DNA of 64,000 nucleotides from Thermoproteota archaeon (lineage in GTDB: Archaea > Thermoproteota > Thermoprotei > Thermoproteales > Thermocladiaceae), in the NCBI GenBank assembly GCA_013153895.1, contig JAADDN010000168.1, forward strand, positions 26,612 through 90,611, written 5' to 3'. The translations under genes and the position numbers were made by a program. The notes under the pieces are model-generated. The model did no database searches. It saw only the letters and a program-made list of their open reading frames with translations, and was not told where the DNA came from. Of this stretch, positions 25,404-34,002 are shown piece after piece; position 1 is the stretch's first letter; every line of letters begins with the position of its first letter.

Positions 25404-25577
25404 CCATATTAATACGAACATTATTATAAACGTTAGAACAGTGAAAACATATGCTATAGGGTTACCATATATGAAAAATATTCCACTACTCATAGAGAGA
25501 AGAGAAGTAAGAAAAGCGAGAACACTCATAAAATTCATAACCTCGCGCCTGAGCTCCAGATAGCTCTGGCTAACCAT
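25152..25577 (-). CDS. Four-helix membrane protein ending in an FWTLKN tail
   Basis: Four hydrophobic segments fill the 141-residue product (about 18-37, 42-62, 80-102, 108-125). The C-terminal cytoplasmic tail is basic and ends Lys-Tyr-Ser-Phe-Trp-Thr-Leu-Lys-Asn, a weak version of the Tyr-Trp-x-x-Arg tail of other membrane proteins in this window. Its 3' half overlaps the convergent gene at 24657 by 252 nt. Confidence 0.7.
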   Translation of the reverse strand: MVSQSYLELRREVMNFMSVLAFLTSLLSMSSGIFFIYGNPIAYVFTVLTFIIMFVLIWLRWWYTILPILNSFEIVTCARIIIAIVYYVSAMFILTAIISDGIYAITSTCLGTTGMILAVLLTISYTRRIRELKYSFWTLKN

Positions 25578-25604
25578 TAAAATCTTTATAGAGATCAGAA
25601 ATAT

Positions 25605-25934
25605 ATGATTAACCTAGTCATCCTCATATCCATCATCTTCACATATATTCTAATCCACATAATGATACATGAGTTCTCACTATATTATCCGAACATTCTT
25701 AGAAAGATTGGACTCTTCCTCTCACTTATAAGCGATATAGTTTTTCTCTACTCACCAATGATTGGACTAGGAATATATCTTATAGTAGTTGCAATATGTT
25801 TAAACTGTTTTGAAACATGGTTAAAATATTTAATATTGATAAAGCTTGGATACCTAGTATGTCCACTTTTCCTGCTCGTCCCTACAGTCCTAATATACGT
25901 AATTATATACCTAGCAGAAAGATGTTCAGGATAG
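25605..25934 (+). CDS. Small three-helix membrane protein
   Basis: The 109-residue product has hydrophobic segments at about 2-22, 33-70 and 85-104 with few charges. It begins 27 nt after the divergent membrane gene start and its end overlaps the next gene, so membrane and soluble products form one transcript. Confidence 0.65.
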   Translation: MINLVILISIIFTYILIHIMIHEFSLYYPNILRKIGLFLSLISDIVFLYSPMIGLGIYLIVVAICLNCFETWLKYLILIKLGYLVCPLFLLVPTVLIYVIIYLAERCSG

Positions 25935-26170
25935 AGAACGAGAACATACACCTCTCATACCATTTCTGCCCCGATACAGATACACGTATCCTCGACCTAT
26001 ATAGGGACAGTGAACATGTTGCGAGAATAGTATCAGGATATATTATCAAGATGGAGGGAGAGGCAGACGGAGTAGAGACATACTCTACAAATCTTGAGAA
26101 AAGTACAGGACAGTGGACACTGACCATAGTACGGTTATATAATTTTAACGGGATCATAAGAATAGTATAA
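25922..26170 (+). CDS. Hypothetical 82-residue protein
   Basis: I choose ATG 25922, overlapping the end of the membrane gene, over an earlier in-frame ATG (25817) that would overlap it by 118 nt. The product looks like a small all-beta domain (Arg-Ile-Glu-Asn... with Tyr-His-Phe-Cys) of unknown role, in an operon with the next gene 1 nt away. Confidence 0.6.
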   Translation: MFRIENENIHLSYHFCPDTDTRILDLYRDSEHVARIVSGYIIKMEGEADGVETYSTNLEKSTGQWTLTIVRLYNFNGIIRIV

Positions 26171-26171
26171 T

Positions 26172-26720
26172 ATGACCATTGCATGGGAGATAGTAGAAAG
26201 ATGCGGAAGAGGACTAGAAAGATGTGCCATAAGACCTGTAGAGCTCAAGTACAGGCTCATAATATATCCATACGGGGAATCATACCTAGAATCAGCACCG
26301 AGAGTAGATCTAGGAGACCTCCATTATATTAGGTCCAGGATAAGACTGAGCGCAGACAGGGAAAGCATAGTAATAGAAGGAGCAGCAGAAGGTGTAGAAG
26401 TAGACGGAGCGTTCATACAGCCGAGAAAAGGAAGAGAAGAGCTATCTTTCAGAGAGGCATGTGTTAGGATAGGAGGAGAGTATGCACGTAGAGGAGAATA
26501 CGAGATCTGTAGTATAAAGGGAGAGGTAACAATAGTAGAGGACTATGTAACAGATAGAGTAAGAATAGACAATATAGATATAGAGAACACTAGAACAGTA
26601 ATAACTGAACATAGAGGAGAACTAGACCCATACTATCCAGAGAGAATCATTACACTAACATGTATAGACAAGCCATGTATAGTAGTTAAACATGGAGACA
26701 GAATAATAATACCAGAATAA
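26172..26720 (+). CDS. Hypothetical beta-rich 182-residue protein
   Basis: Alternating strands with turns (many Gly, Asp, Arg) and cysteines at about 11, 18, 97, 111, 163 and 168 suggest a disulfide-stabilised beta fold. It directly follows the 25922 gene. No family recognised. A large share of A-ending codons sets its 3' end apart from T-rich starts. Confidence 0.7.
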   Translation: MTIAWEIVERCGRGLERCAIRPVELKYRLIIYPYGESYLESAPRVDLGDLHYIRSRIRLSADRESIVIEGAAEGVEVDGAFIQPRKGREELSFREACVRIGGEYARRGEYEICSIKGEVTIVEDYVTDRVRIDNIDIENTRTVITEHRGELDPYYPERIITLTCIDKPCIVVKHGDRIIIPE

Positions 26721-26724
26721 TCTA

Positions 26725-26733
26725 CTTATAAAT
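26725..26733 (+). promoter_or_regulatory. TATA-like box for the DUF1257/DUF2997 operon
   Basis: CTTATAAAT lies 21-29 nt before ATG 26754 and there is no ribosome binding site, so the DUF1257 gene starts a leaderless transcript. Confidence 0.6.
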
Positions 26734-26753
26734 CAGATAGACAATAATAAACC

Positions 26754-27161
26754 ATGTCACATACAGCGGAGATAAGAGTACGAGTAAAAATAACCAACAT
26801 TTACGCACTGAAAGAAGCAATAAAAGCCGCATTCAGAGCAATACTACACCAGAATGTTGAAGTAAGAGAGGGAGGATACGTAACAGATCTATCAGGAAGA
26901 AAAACAAAAGTAGACCTAGTAGTACCATTTAAAGGACCATTGAAAGCAAGAAACATAGGATTTAAAATAGAGAACGGTGAGCTAAAGATGGTATATGAAA
27001 GCATGATGATACCATATACAAAGGCGGAACAGCTTCTAAACGCTGTAAGAGACGCCTATACTGCATATATTGCTATGCAGGCACTGAAAAACATGGGATA
27101 TAATGTAAAAGTAGACTATAGAAACGAGAGCTTTGAAATAGTAGCAGAGTCGGTGATATGA
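26754..27161 (+). CDS. DUF1257 (Ycf35-like) protein
   Basis: The start Met-Ser-His, the strand Arg-Val-Arg-Val-Lys-Ile-Thr followed by a Leu-Lys-Glu-Ala helix, the central Asp-Leu-Val-Val-Pro-Phe and Asn-Ile-Gly-Phe-Lys strands, and the helix of about 90-115 (Tyr-Thr-Ala-Tyr-Ile-Ala) followed by Gly-Tyr-Asn-Val match DUF1257, known from plastid ycf35 and from bacterial and archaeal neighbourhoods. Its function is unknown. The stop overlaps the DUF2997 start, a pairing known from other genomes. Confidence 0.7.
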   Translation: MSHTAEIRVRVKITNIYALKEAIKAAFRAILHQNVEVREGGYVTDLSGRKTKVDLVVPFKGPLKARNIGFKIENGELKMVYESMMIPYTKAEQLLNAVRDAYTAYIAMQALKNMGYNVKVDYRNESFEIVAESVI

Positions 27162-27370
27162 TGACCAGGAGAATAATTATCAGAATAAAGGATGGTAAAG
27201 TAGACATGGACTTCCAGGGATTTATAGGACCATCATGTTTCAGAGAGCATGATAAGATCAGGCAGATACTGGAGAAGATGGGTATAAAATATGAGGACAT
27301 TAAGACAAGAGAGAAACCAGAAGCAAAAATGACAGTAGGAGAGAAACATGACAGTTCAGTTAATTATTAG
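27158..27370 (+). CDS. DUF2997 protein
   Basis: A strand pair (Arg-Ile-Ile-Ile-Arg-Ile-Lys-Asp-Gly-Lys-Val) followed by Gly-Phe-Ile-Gly-Pro-Ser-Cys and a helix Ile-Arg-Gln-Ile-Leu is the DUF2997 pattern. The family normally sits next to DUF1257 and a Ycf46-like AAA ATPase; all three are in this window, the ATPase 11 kb away. The C-terminus after about residue 50 is a poorly ordered extension. The stop overlaps the next small gene. Confidence 0.65.
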   Translation: MMTRRIIIRIKDGKVDMDFQGFIGPSCFREHDKIRQILEKMGIKYEDIKTREKPEAKMTVGEKHDSSVNY

Positions 27371-27497
27371 AAACGGTAGAATAATCATATATACTGAACG
27401 AGAAAAAACATGTAAAATAGTTAATGAATTAACAAGAAAACTAGAGGAGAATAATATTAAAATAGTTACAAAACTAGAAAACCTACACTGCGGTTAA
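27348..27497 (+). CDS. Small 49-residue protein after DUF2997
   Basis: ATG at 27348 lies inside the end of the DUF2997 gene. The product has a strand pair (Val-Gln-Leu-Ile-Ile-Arg-Asn-Gly-Arg-Ile-Ile-Ile) and a helix, resembling the N-terminal half of the DUF2997 protein, so it may be a partial duplicate. Its stop overlaps the stop of the convergent small gene by 4 nt. Confidence 0.55.
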   Translation: MTVQLIIRNGRIIIYTEREKTCKIVNELTRKLEENNIKIVTKLENLHCG

Positions 27498-27649
27498 TCT
27501 TCTTCATCTTTTTCATTCTCTTCCTCAATATAGTACTCGATCTCTTCTAGATGATCTTTCCAACATTTAATTATTCTTAAAACTTCTACCCCTATTACTA
27601 CTATTATGATAATCATGTTATCTAGTGCGCAGCATGCAAGAGGAACCAT
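27494..27649 (-). CDS. Small single-pass membrane protein, acidic tail
   Basis: The 51-residue frame from ATG 27649 has one hydrophobic stretch (about 12-26, rich in Ile and Val) flanked by Cys-Cys and a Lys-Cys-Trp-Lys segment, and ends in a Glu/Asp-rich tail. Type and length suggest a small regulatory membrane protein. Convergent with the 27348 gene. Confidence 0.5.
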   Translation of the reverse strand: MVPLACCALDNMIIIIVVIGVEVLRIIKCWKDHLEEIEYYIEEENEKDEED

Positions 27650-27699
27650 GTGTCTTTCCTATTTAGATTGATTATTTATGTGTTTGTTTGTCAATAGTT

Positions 27700-28167
27700 T
27701 TATAAAGAAGCTTGTTCTGCTAATGGTCTTCTATGAAATATTTCTCTATATAGACCATATCCTGGCTTTGCTATTCCGAATGTGAATGCTGATACTATTA
27801 TGTCATCCATAACTATGTGACGTACAGTTGGGTTCTCCTCTGTGCCTAGGTCAGGTAGTCCACGTATACAGCCTACACCTACTTTACAGAAGTATACTTC
27901 TGGGAATGGGTGTCTATGATGGTATCTTTCCATTCCTCTCCAATACATTTCAAAGTATATTCGTTTAGCATTCTCGTAAAGTGGTGAGTACTCTCCTGCT
28001 CTTGATGCATAGTACATTAGTTCTATTGGATCCCAACATGTTGGTGCTGGATATGCTTCCTCTCTCCAGTATGGGTTCTCTGGTAGATCGCTTCTACATA
28101 TCACGAGTCGGTACTCTGGTAGTCTCTTCTTCATATGTCTACTTGAGGCTAAGTAACAGTTAAGCAT
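27700..28167 (-). CDS. Hypothetical His/Cys/aromatic-rich protein
   Basis: The 155-residue product is rich in Tyr, His, Arg, Pro and has a His-His-Arg-His cluster (about 83-86) and cysteines at 4, 24, 44, 94 and 100. The His/Cys content allows metal binding but no family is recognised. It is divergent from the 28197 gene. Alternative start Met-12 cannot be excluded. Confidence 0.65.
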   Translation of the reverse strand: MLNCYLASSRHMKKRLPEYRLVICRSDLPENPYWREEAYPAPTCWDPIELMYYASRAGEYSPLYENAKRIYFEMYWRGMERYHHRHPFPEVYFCKVGVGCIRGLPDLGTEENPTVRHIVMDDIIVSAFTFGIAKPGYGLYREIFHRRPLAEQASL

Positions 28168-28196
28168 TAATCTTTGGATGTGATGATTAGCATGTT

Positions 28197-28760
28197 ATGT
28201 CTCTACCTGATATTGGTGTTGAGATTGATTTCACAGTTTATAGGGAGGGTTCTAGGGTTCGTGGTAGGGAGCTTCATAGGCTTGTGGATATGTTAGCAGG
28301 TGAGGGTTACTGTATTAGTATTGAGGGTGGTCCTAGTCCTAGACTGGAGGTGAAGTTATGTAAGCCTGTTAAAGATGTTAGACAGATTGTAAATTATTTT
28401 GATAGTATTATCAGGAGACTGAGAGACATGGGCTACAGTGTAGACCTATCGAGAGGAAGGACACATATAACCTTGGACTATCTAGTAGACCATGAGCCAT
28501 GCTTTGGAGGGAGCTTCATGAGAAAGTATCTTAATCTTGTCCTCTTGTTAGACAATTTTGATAGGAAGGTAACGTCTATCTCTGCATTATCTAGAAGTAA
28601 TAGACCAATCATACCTCTAGAATCTAGAATAATGTTCCTTATAGAGGGCATGAGAAATAATGTTGAATTAGTAAAGGAGAGAGGATGCAATTACTGGCTT
28701 GTACTTGATAGGGAACTGTTAGAGCTATTAGCCAGGGGAGAGGTAAGTATAGAGGGATAG
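28197..28760 (+). CDS. Hypothetical 187-residue protein
   Basis: The N-terminal half has strand-helix-strand units with Gly-Tyr-Cys-Ile-Ser-Ile and a second helix (about 58-80) followed by Gly-Tyr-Ser-Val, which look like two repeats of the same alpha/beta unit. The C-terminal half is helical. The 5' end is rich in T-ending codons. A gap of 1 nt separates it from the next gene, so both are one operon. No family recognised. Confidence 0.7.
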   Translation: MSLPDIGVEIDFTVYREGSRVRGRELHRLVDMLAGEGYCISIEGGPSPRLEVKLCKPVKDVRQIVNYFDSIIRRLRDMGYSVDLSRGRTHITLDYLVDHEPCFGGSFMRKYLNLVLLLDNFDRKVTSISALSRSNRPIIPLESRIMFLIEGMRNNVELVKERGCNYWLVLDRELLELLARGEVSIEG

Positions 28761-28761
28761 T

Positions 28762-29400
28762 ATGCGTATAGTATCTTCAGAACGTAGAGCACTTCTCAGG
28801 ACTAGGAACAGGGAAAAGATAACTATTTTCAGGAATATTAATAGAATGTTTATACCAGTATTGAAGGACAGTTTTAAAATTGTGTTAAAAATAGATAAGA
28901 AATATATTGATATTATTGATAGGTTAGATAATTATTGTATGAAGATTAATGAAGATAGTAAATATATAACATATGAATGTTCTATAGATATTGAAGATGT
29001 TCCAACAAGCACCTTAGTAGCAGTAGAGTATAGAGGACAGATGGCTATGACTGGAAGAGACCTAGAGAACTTAATAGCAAGCCTCATCATGTTACATCTA
29101 GATAATGTTGAGAGAAGTGAACCAAGGTTCAGAAATGTGGAGTTTCTGAGAGAGGAGAACATTATAAGAAGCGAATTAGCTAGCACGCTAATATTTGAAA
29201 TATCTATAATAGAGAACTATCTTAAACATGCTTTAAAGAGCCCTGCAGAGAACTTTAATTATCTTAAAAAGGTAAGTACTGAGCTCCATAACGAGTTTAT
29301 GAGTCTGTGGGAGAAGTATGGTAACATTCTTAAAAGTGAATACAGTATAGAGGAGCCTCCATCAAGATCATTCCTAGAGAAGAAGCTCAACGTCTTCTAG
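28762..29400 (+). CDS. Hypothetical helical 212-residue protein
   Basis: A basic N-terminus (about 1-35), a beta segment with two cysteines and then long helices (about 90-205). It follows the 28197 gene with 1 nt gap and its 3' end overlaps the convergent transglutaminase-like gene by 14 nt. No family recognised. Confidence 0.7.
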   Translation: MRIVSSERRALLRTRNREKITIFRNINRMFIPVLKDSFKIVLKIDKKYIDIIDRLDNYCMKINEDSKYITYECSIDIEDVPTSTLVAVEYRGQMAMTGRDLENLIASLIMLHLDNVERSEPRFRNVEFLREENIIRSELASTLIFEISIIENYLKHALKSPAENFNYLKKVSTELHNEFMSLWEKYGNILKSEYSIEEPPSRSFLEKKLNVF

Positions 29401-30394
29401 GTCTTAACCTAGCTATCTCCTCTCTATAATATTCTAAGGATCTTCTAAATCTCTCCCAAGCCTTCCTATAACATGATGCCTTCTCTTCTATAGATATGTT
29501 AGGATCCTCAGGTCTTGGACAGCGCACTATCTCTGAGCTAAATATCATTGCTTCAACTTTTTCATCAGGTGTGAACAGTGTCTGGCAGTATCCTATCTCT
29601 TTTAAATATTCTAGGTATTTTCTACCCTTCTCTGTACCATATGGTAATGGATATATGCAGTGTCTAGCATATTCATAGTCTAATGCTTCTTCTGGAGTAT
29701 AGTTCATTCCAATATACTTCTCACCTAGTCTCCTCCTCTCCTCTACTATGTTTCTCCATAACTCTTCAAGTGTAAGTGGACCATAGATGTCTTCATTGTT
29801 TTCCGACTTTCTTATCAATATGTCTGGTGTCTTCTCTATCTTTCCAAATGTTGGATCAATCATATATTTGCTACCTGTTACAGGGTTCTGAACTATTAGA
29901 CTTATATGACTGTAACCTGGTCGGTAGGCTGCTACGGGTAAGCCAATTCTTTTAAGAACTGTTAACAGTGCTAGACTAAGCTCGCTTGATGATCCTCTCC
30001 CAAGTCTAAGCACCTCTCCAGGTGTGAGAAATGTATATGCAAGAGAGTTCCAGTATCTTTCAGCGTTGGCATGTATCTCATCATAGTCTAGATATGTTTT
30101 GAATAGGTTAACTATCTTTGAAAGATAGTTAACAAACTCCTCATCGTTCATGGGAGGGGGACCAGCAAGCTCGATTATTCTCTTGCTAATGGTCTCTGCT
30201 ATATTGGATCTAGGTACAGTCTCTGTCTCAAACTGTGATAGGTCTCTTACTTCTCCTCTAAAGTATCTACACCAGGGACATGGATCGTTGCTTTTCAATT
30301 CTGTTCCCATGTAATCGTATAATGGCTGTGCCATATGGTTAAGATATCTCTCCTCCAGCTTCTCAAGCTCCAGTATTCTCTGGTTTCTGCTCAT
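29387..30394 (-). CDS. Transglutaminase-like fold protein with Ser in place of catalytic Cys
   Basis: Around residues 130-182 the order Leu-Gly-Arg-Gly-Ser-Ser-Ser-Glu-Leu then a helix, then Tyr-Ser-His (H163) in a strand, then Met-Ile-Asp-Pro-Thr (D180) matches the Cys-His-Asp core of transglutaminase-like proteins. The position of the cysteine is held by serine, so peptidase or transferase activity may be lost or altered. A Cys-Pro-Trp-Cys pair is at 39-42. Flanks are helical. It could act as a binding protein. Confidence 0.6.
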   Translation of the reverse strand: MSRNQRILELEKLEERYLNHMAQPLYDYMGTELKSNDPCPWCRYFRGEVRDLSQFETETVPRSNIAETISKRIIELAGPPPMNDEEFVNYLSKIVNLFKTYLDYDEIHANAERYWNSLAYTFLTPGEVLRLGRGSSSELSLALLTVLKRIGLPVAAYRPGYSHISLIVQNPVTGSKYMIDPTFGKIEKTPDILIRKSENNEDIYGPLTLEELWRNIVEERRRLGEKYIGMNYTPEEALDYEYARHCIYPLPYGTEKGRKYLEYLKEIGYCQTLFTPDEKVEAMIFSSEIVRCPRPEDPNISIEEKASCYRKAWERFRRSLEYYREEIARLRPRRR

Positions 30395-30433
30395 TAGGTA
30401 ACTGATATTTTTCTTCTACTTATCAGTAATAGC

Positions 30434-30751
30434 ATGTATAGTAAGGTCCTAGCTGAGAAGTCTAGTGTTAGTAGTCTAGTTGTTCCTGATCAGATATTTA
30501 TGTTTGGTAGTTATATATGTGGTAGAGTGTTTATAAATGATGAAGTAGACTTAGAGACATATCAGAGAATAGAGGATGAGATGTATGGTATAGCTGTCCT
30601 AGAATCGGACAAGGAGCCTGAGAACAGGGTAAAGGTGAGAAGCATTGTAACATGTATACGAGGCATAGGTGAGAGAAATCTGAATGATCTAGCTAGGAGT
30701 ATAGTGATAGCTTACATAAATCTGAGAGATATGTATAGGATGAGAAGATGA
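30434..30751 (+). CDS. Hypothetical 105-residue protein
   Basis: The first gene of a long rightward cluster (30.4-35.9 kb). The product is alpha/beta with two cysteines and a C-terminal helix rich in Arg. The stop overlaps the ATG of the next gene (ATGA). No family recognised. Confidence 0.65.
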   Translation: MYSKVLAEKSSVSSLVVPDQIFMFGSYICGRVFINDEVDLETYQRIEDEMYGIAVLESDKEPENRVKVRSIVTCIRGIGERNLNDLARSIVIAYINLRDMYRMRR

Positions 30752-31773
30752 GCCTATCACAGTCTCTTCTAAGGATTGAGGAGGAGCTTAGGAATCTTGC
30801 AACAGAGCTGCAGGAGGCTAGGACTGGGAGAGATACATATAGTGGGGACAGGTTTCTAGAGGTCTATCATAAGCTTGTAGATGTTAATCTGAAGCTTGAG
30901 AGCATCTATAGGACGTGTCTAGAACGTTCAGAGACGGAGAAGCCGTTACAGCTCTTCTGTAGGTTGATATATAATATATATCTAGGATTGAATGATCTTA
31001 TACATGACATGAATAAAAATTGTAATGTATCTAATGGAGTATTTACATGTCTTAATATTAATGTTGAGAAGATTAGAAGAGAACTATGTAACAATGTTCT
31101 AGAGCTGACTGGAAGAAAATGCGGTAACCTGATACTCTATGATACGAGCCTTCAGCCACCAGCAATTATAGATGGCATAGCTAACTGTGTACATGTACTA
31201 GCTGAGGAGCTGATGAAGATGGAGACCTGGAGAAGAGTAGGAAGATGCTACTTGAATGAGAACTCTAGCAGAAGCATTGTAGAGCTCTGTGAGAAGTGGA
31301 GCGAGTATATTAACAGGTTCGATCCATATTATATGAGTGAGGATATTGAGAACGTTTTCGGATATGGTATAGATGGTAAAGCATATTTTAGAGTAGGATC
31401 AGCAGCGGGACATGCAGCAAATATAGATTTTAACAGTGGGACATTCACATATTATGATAATGATCTTAATGTTGTATCTCTAGTACATACATATGTTGAA
31501 AAGTATATGAATGGTGCATGCATGTTTAATAGAGAGAACAGTGAATTAAAATGTACTATACCGAATATTGATAAGAAGATAGATGATATAGCATATCTCC
31601 TAGCATCTGTAACCAGCATGGATATTAGACTAGCAAACGCTAATGTAGATGCTAAGAAGCTTATACCGATAAAGATAGCAAAGTCAACATATAACTATGA
31701 TAGAGAGATAGCATTAGAGAAAGGTCTCGAGAACACTTCTAGAACATATATAACAGTTCTAGGAGGAGAGTAG
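30748..31773 (+). CDS. Duplicated cassette gene A1 (unknown family)
   Basis: The 341-residue product has a helical N-terminus with Glu-Glu-Glu-Leu-Arg-Asn-Leu-Ala-Thr-Glu-Leu-Gln (about 10-21), a middle helical part with Asp-Gly-Ile-Ala-Asn-Cys and Arg-Val-Gly-Arg-Cys, and a beta-type segment with Arg-Val-Gly-Ser-Ala-Ala-Gly-His and Tyr-Tyr-Asp-Asn-Asp. All these recur in gene A2 at 34003, so the two are recent paralogs. At least nine cysteines, mostly conserved between copies, suggest disulfides. No family recognised. Followed after 1 nt by gene B1. Confidence 0.75.
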   Translation: MSLSQSLLRIEEELRNLATELQEARTGRDTYSGDRFLEVYHKLVDVNLKLESIYRTCLERSETEKPLQLFCRLIYNIYLGLNDLIHDMNKNCNVSNGVFTCLNINVEKIRRELCNNVLELTGRKCGNLILYDTSLQPPAIIDGIANCVHVLAEELMKMETWRRVGRCYLNENSSRSIVELCEKWSEYINRFDPYYMSEDIENVFGYGIDGKAYFRVGSAAGHAANIDFNSGTFTYYDNDLNVVSLVHTYVEKYMNGACMFNRENSELKCTIPNIDKKIDDIAYLLASVTSMDIRLANANVDAKKLIPIKIAKSTYNYDREIALEKGLENTSRTYITVLGGE

Positions 31774-31774
31774 T

Positions 31775-32680
31775 ATGGAGCCGATACATGTTAAAGAAAT
31801 TATAAACAGGATAGCTGAGACCGTTAGAGACCTCGCTAGAGTAAAAACATGTTTAACATCTAATAATAGGAGAGAAGAAGTATCATGCCTATTAGACCTA
31901 TATGAGAGAAGAGATAGACTGCTCGCACTTGTAGATGATTTGAAGAAGCTTGCAGTAGCAGCACGGTACTTATATGGTCCAGAGTTCGGATACGTTCTCT
32001 ACTATGTTAATAATATGGCTAGAGATGTTGACAAGATAGTGAAGACGTTGGACTATGAGATAAATAGCTCAACTATAAGAAAGATGCCTACGAGACTTAT
32101 AGCCCATGAGATAGGTGATGAATTGCAGGAACTAGTTATTAACATGGTAGAGCTGGCAGACGTGTTGAGAAGACTTGGAAATGAGGATCTCTACATCTAT
32201 GGTACATGTATCATACGTGGAGAACCTAGAACAGATCTGAAAACACGGTACATATGTGCAGGAGGACCTACACCACTTATAGTTGACAGAGATAAGATAG
32301 TTACATATGGAATAGACTTCCAGGGAAAAGAATATGCAGCAGAGCTTAGAGACCATGAGATAAAGCTAGAGTTTGAACTGCCTGTACTAGAGACTGGGAG
32401 AGAGTATTACCATGAGATACTTCCAAAAGATATGAAATGTGAATCAACTATAGATGAGGAAGCTGGAACGCTAGTATATACATGTAGAGGAACAGTGCCA
32501 GATATGAAGGAGATTCTGAAAAATATTGAGCTAGCAAGAGAGCTTGAATCAATATCTCCACCACATGTAGAGAACATTCTTAGAGACACAATGCTTAGAG
32601 GAATGGAGATAGATAAGAACATGCCACTAGACATGAACTGGAGAAGAGCACTCAAGCTGTCACTACCATTACCAGGGTAG
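31775..32680 (+). CDS. Duplicated cassette gene B1 (unknown family)
   Basis: The 301-residue product has helical ends and a central beta segment starting Leu-Tyr-Ile-Tyr-Gly-Thr-Cys-Ile-Ile-Arg-Gly-Glu-Pro. The same motif occurs in B2 (35001) and in weaker form in the product at 53974. Cysteines at the segment borders could pair. Cassette partner of A1. No known family. Confidence 0.75.
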   Translation: MEPIHVKEIINRIAETVRDLARVKTCLTSNNRREEVSCLLDLYERRDRLLALVDDLKKLAVAARYLYGPEFGYVLYYVNNMARDVDKIVKTLDYEINSSTIRKMPTRLIAHEIGDELQELVINMVELADVLRRLGNEDLYIYGTCIIRGEPRTDLKTRYICAGGPTPLIVDRDKIVTYGIDFQGKEYAAELRDHEIKLEFELPVLETGREYYHEILPKDMKCESTIDEEAGTLVYTCRGTVPDMKEILKNIELARELESISPPHVENILRDTMLRGMEIDKNMPLDMNWRRALKLSLPLPG

Positions 32681-32715
32681 CATCTAGTAATAAATCAGAT
32701 AGATATAGTTAGATC

Positions 32716-33537
32716 ATGAAGAGACCAGTACAGATACTTGAGAAACTGTTAGAAAAATATTACAGGTATAGAGAATCTAGACATTGTGAAGAACTTTTCA
32801 ACAATGTTGAAATATGTATAGAAATAATAGGAGAGCGGAGAGGAGAGAGAACACTGATAGATAGGGAACATGTTAATGGTAGAGAGATAATATTAAACTA
32901 TAATGAGCAGATATATACATTAAACATATCTGTTAGACATGGAGAAGAGAAGGAAAGCAGAATAATAACAGTTAGAACACTAGTAGCATCAGCACCAGTA
33001 AGACTAGAAGGAGACAGGATAATAGATGTAGAGAGTAATGGGGAACATATTATCATTTCTCTCTGTGATGATTTTGACAGCGCGGTACTCTCAATAGTTC
33101 ACTCATTATTATTAAAATGTAAGGATATTGAGGTAAAGTTAAAATATTATGAGAATCTTATAAACACTATTACAGATCTAGTATATGGTGAAATTGTTAA
33201 GAAGATTAATAATAATATTATTGATAGGAGTATAAAGATTGGAGACATGGTGATAAGGTTCATATTTACATGTGATGGAGATAGGATACATCTTACAGTG
33301 TTTGCGGATGGTAGAGCTATATATGATGAGGATAGTGTAGATAATCTTAGAGATATGATACGTAGAGCAGTTCATAGATTATTCACATCTTACTATGTTG
33401 ATGATCTTATCAGCATACTATCCGTGCTGGATCGTGTGATGTCTATTGAATATGTTAGTAATAGGAGCAGGAGGCTATTGAGAACGCTCTCTAGAATATG
33501 TTCATCTATTATCTCCATGTTTTCAGGGAAAATCTAA
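32716..33537 (+). CDS. Hypothetical 273-residue protein
   Basis: Cysteines near 23, 30 and later mark an N-terminal alpha/beta part similar in style to the cassette proteins; the second half repeats a strand-rich unit (Ile-Arg-Phe-Ile-Phe-Thr-Cys-Asp-Gly-Asp) followed by helices. It stands between the two copies of the A-B cassette with its own AT-rich upstream box. No family recognised. Confidence 0.7.
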   Translation: MKRPVQILEKLLEKYYRYRESRHCEELFNNVEICIEIIGERRGERTLIDREHVNGREIILNYNEQIYTLNISVRHGEEKESRIITVRTLVASAPVRLEGDRIIDVESNGEHIIISLCDDFDSAVLSIVHSLLLKCKDIEVKLKYYENLINTITDLVYGEIVKKINNNIIDRSIKIGDMVIRFIFTCDGDRIHLTVFADGRAIYDEDSVDNLRDMIRRAVHRLFTSYYVDDLISILSVLDRVMSIEYVSNRSRRLLRTLSRICSSIISMFSGKI

Positions 33538-33567
33538 CATATTAACCCTCTCTATGATTAGTCTACT

Positions 33568-33972
33568 ATGGGTATAATAAGCAGGTTAATTGATTTTGGC
33601 ATACTTATCGATCTAGTATATCTCTGCTATATCTATAGTCAGATAAGTACATTAGCCTTTCTGCTACATGTTGTACTTCTCTTTGCTTTTTCTGCATATC
33701 TTGCAATAGATATATCCAGGAAGCATCTTGTCTCTCCAGTATTCTACTATATTTATGTTCTTACTATAGGTATAGCATGTGGATGTGCTCTTTTTCTAGC
33801 TGTTGTTGATCTATATATATCAGTGTATAGTTTCCCGTTTTATCCTCTTATTCTATCAATGTTGTATATATCTGTTGCTGGTATACTTATAAAAAGCATT
33901 TTCAATCTTAAAGTGCTCTCAACCATAATGAGCGAGAGAAGGAGAAGGAGATACTGGGATCTTAGGGAATAG
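33568..33972 (+). CDS. Four-helix membrane protein with C-terminal RYWDLRE tail
   Basis: The 134-residue product is almost all membrane (segments at about 8-25, 29-48, 56-80 and 88-112) and ends in an Arg-rich tail Arg-Arg-Arg-Arg-Arg-Tyr-Trp-Asp-Leu-Arg-Glu. The same Tyr-Trp-x-x-Arg-Glu ending occurs in the membrane products at 38182 and 50565 and in variants elsewhere. Located between cassette copies 1 and 2. Confidence 0.7.
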   Translation: MGIISRLIDFGILIDLVYLCYIYSQISTLAFLLHVVLLFAFSAYLAIDISRKHLVSPVFYYIYVLTIGIACGCALFLAVVDLYISVYSFPFYPLILSMLYISVAGILIKSIFNLKVLSTIMSERRRRRYWDLRE

Positions 33973-34002
33973 CTTATCATTTTTCTACCTGCTATATCAA
34001 GC

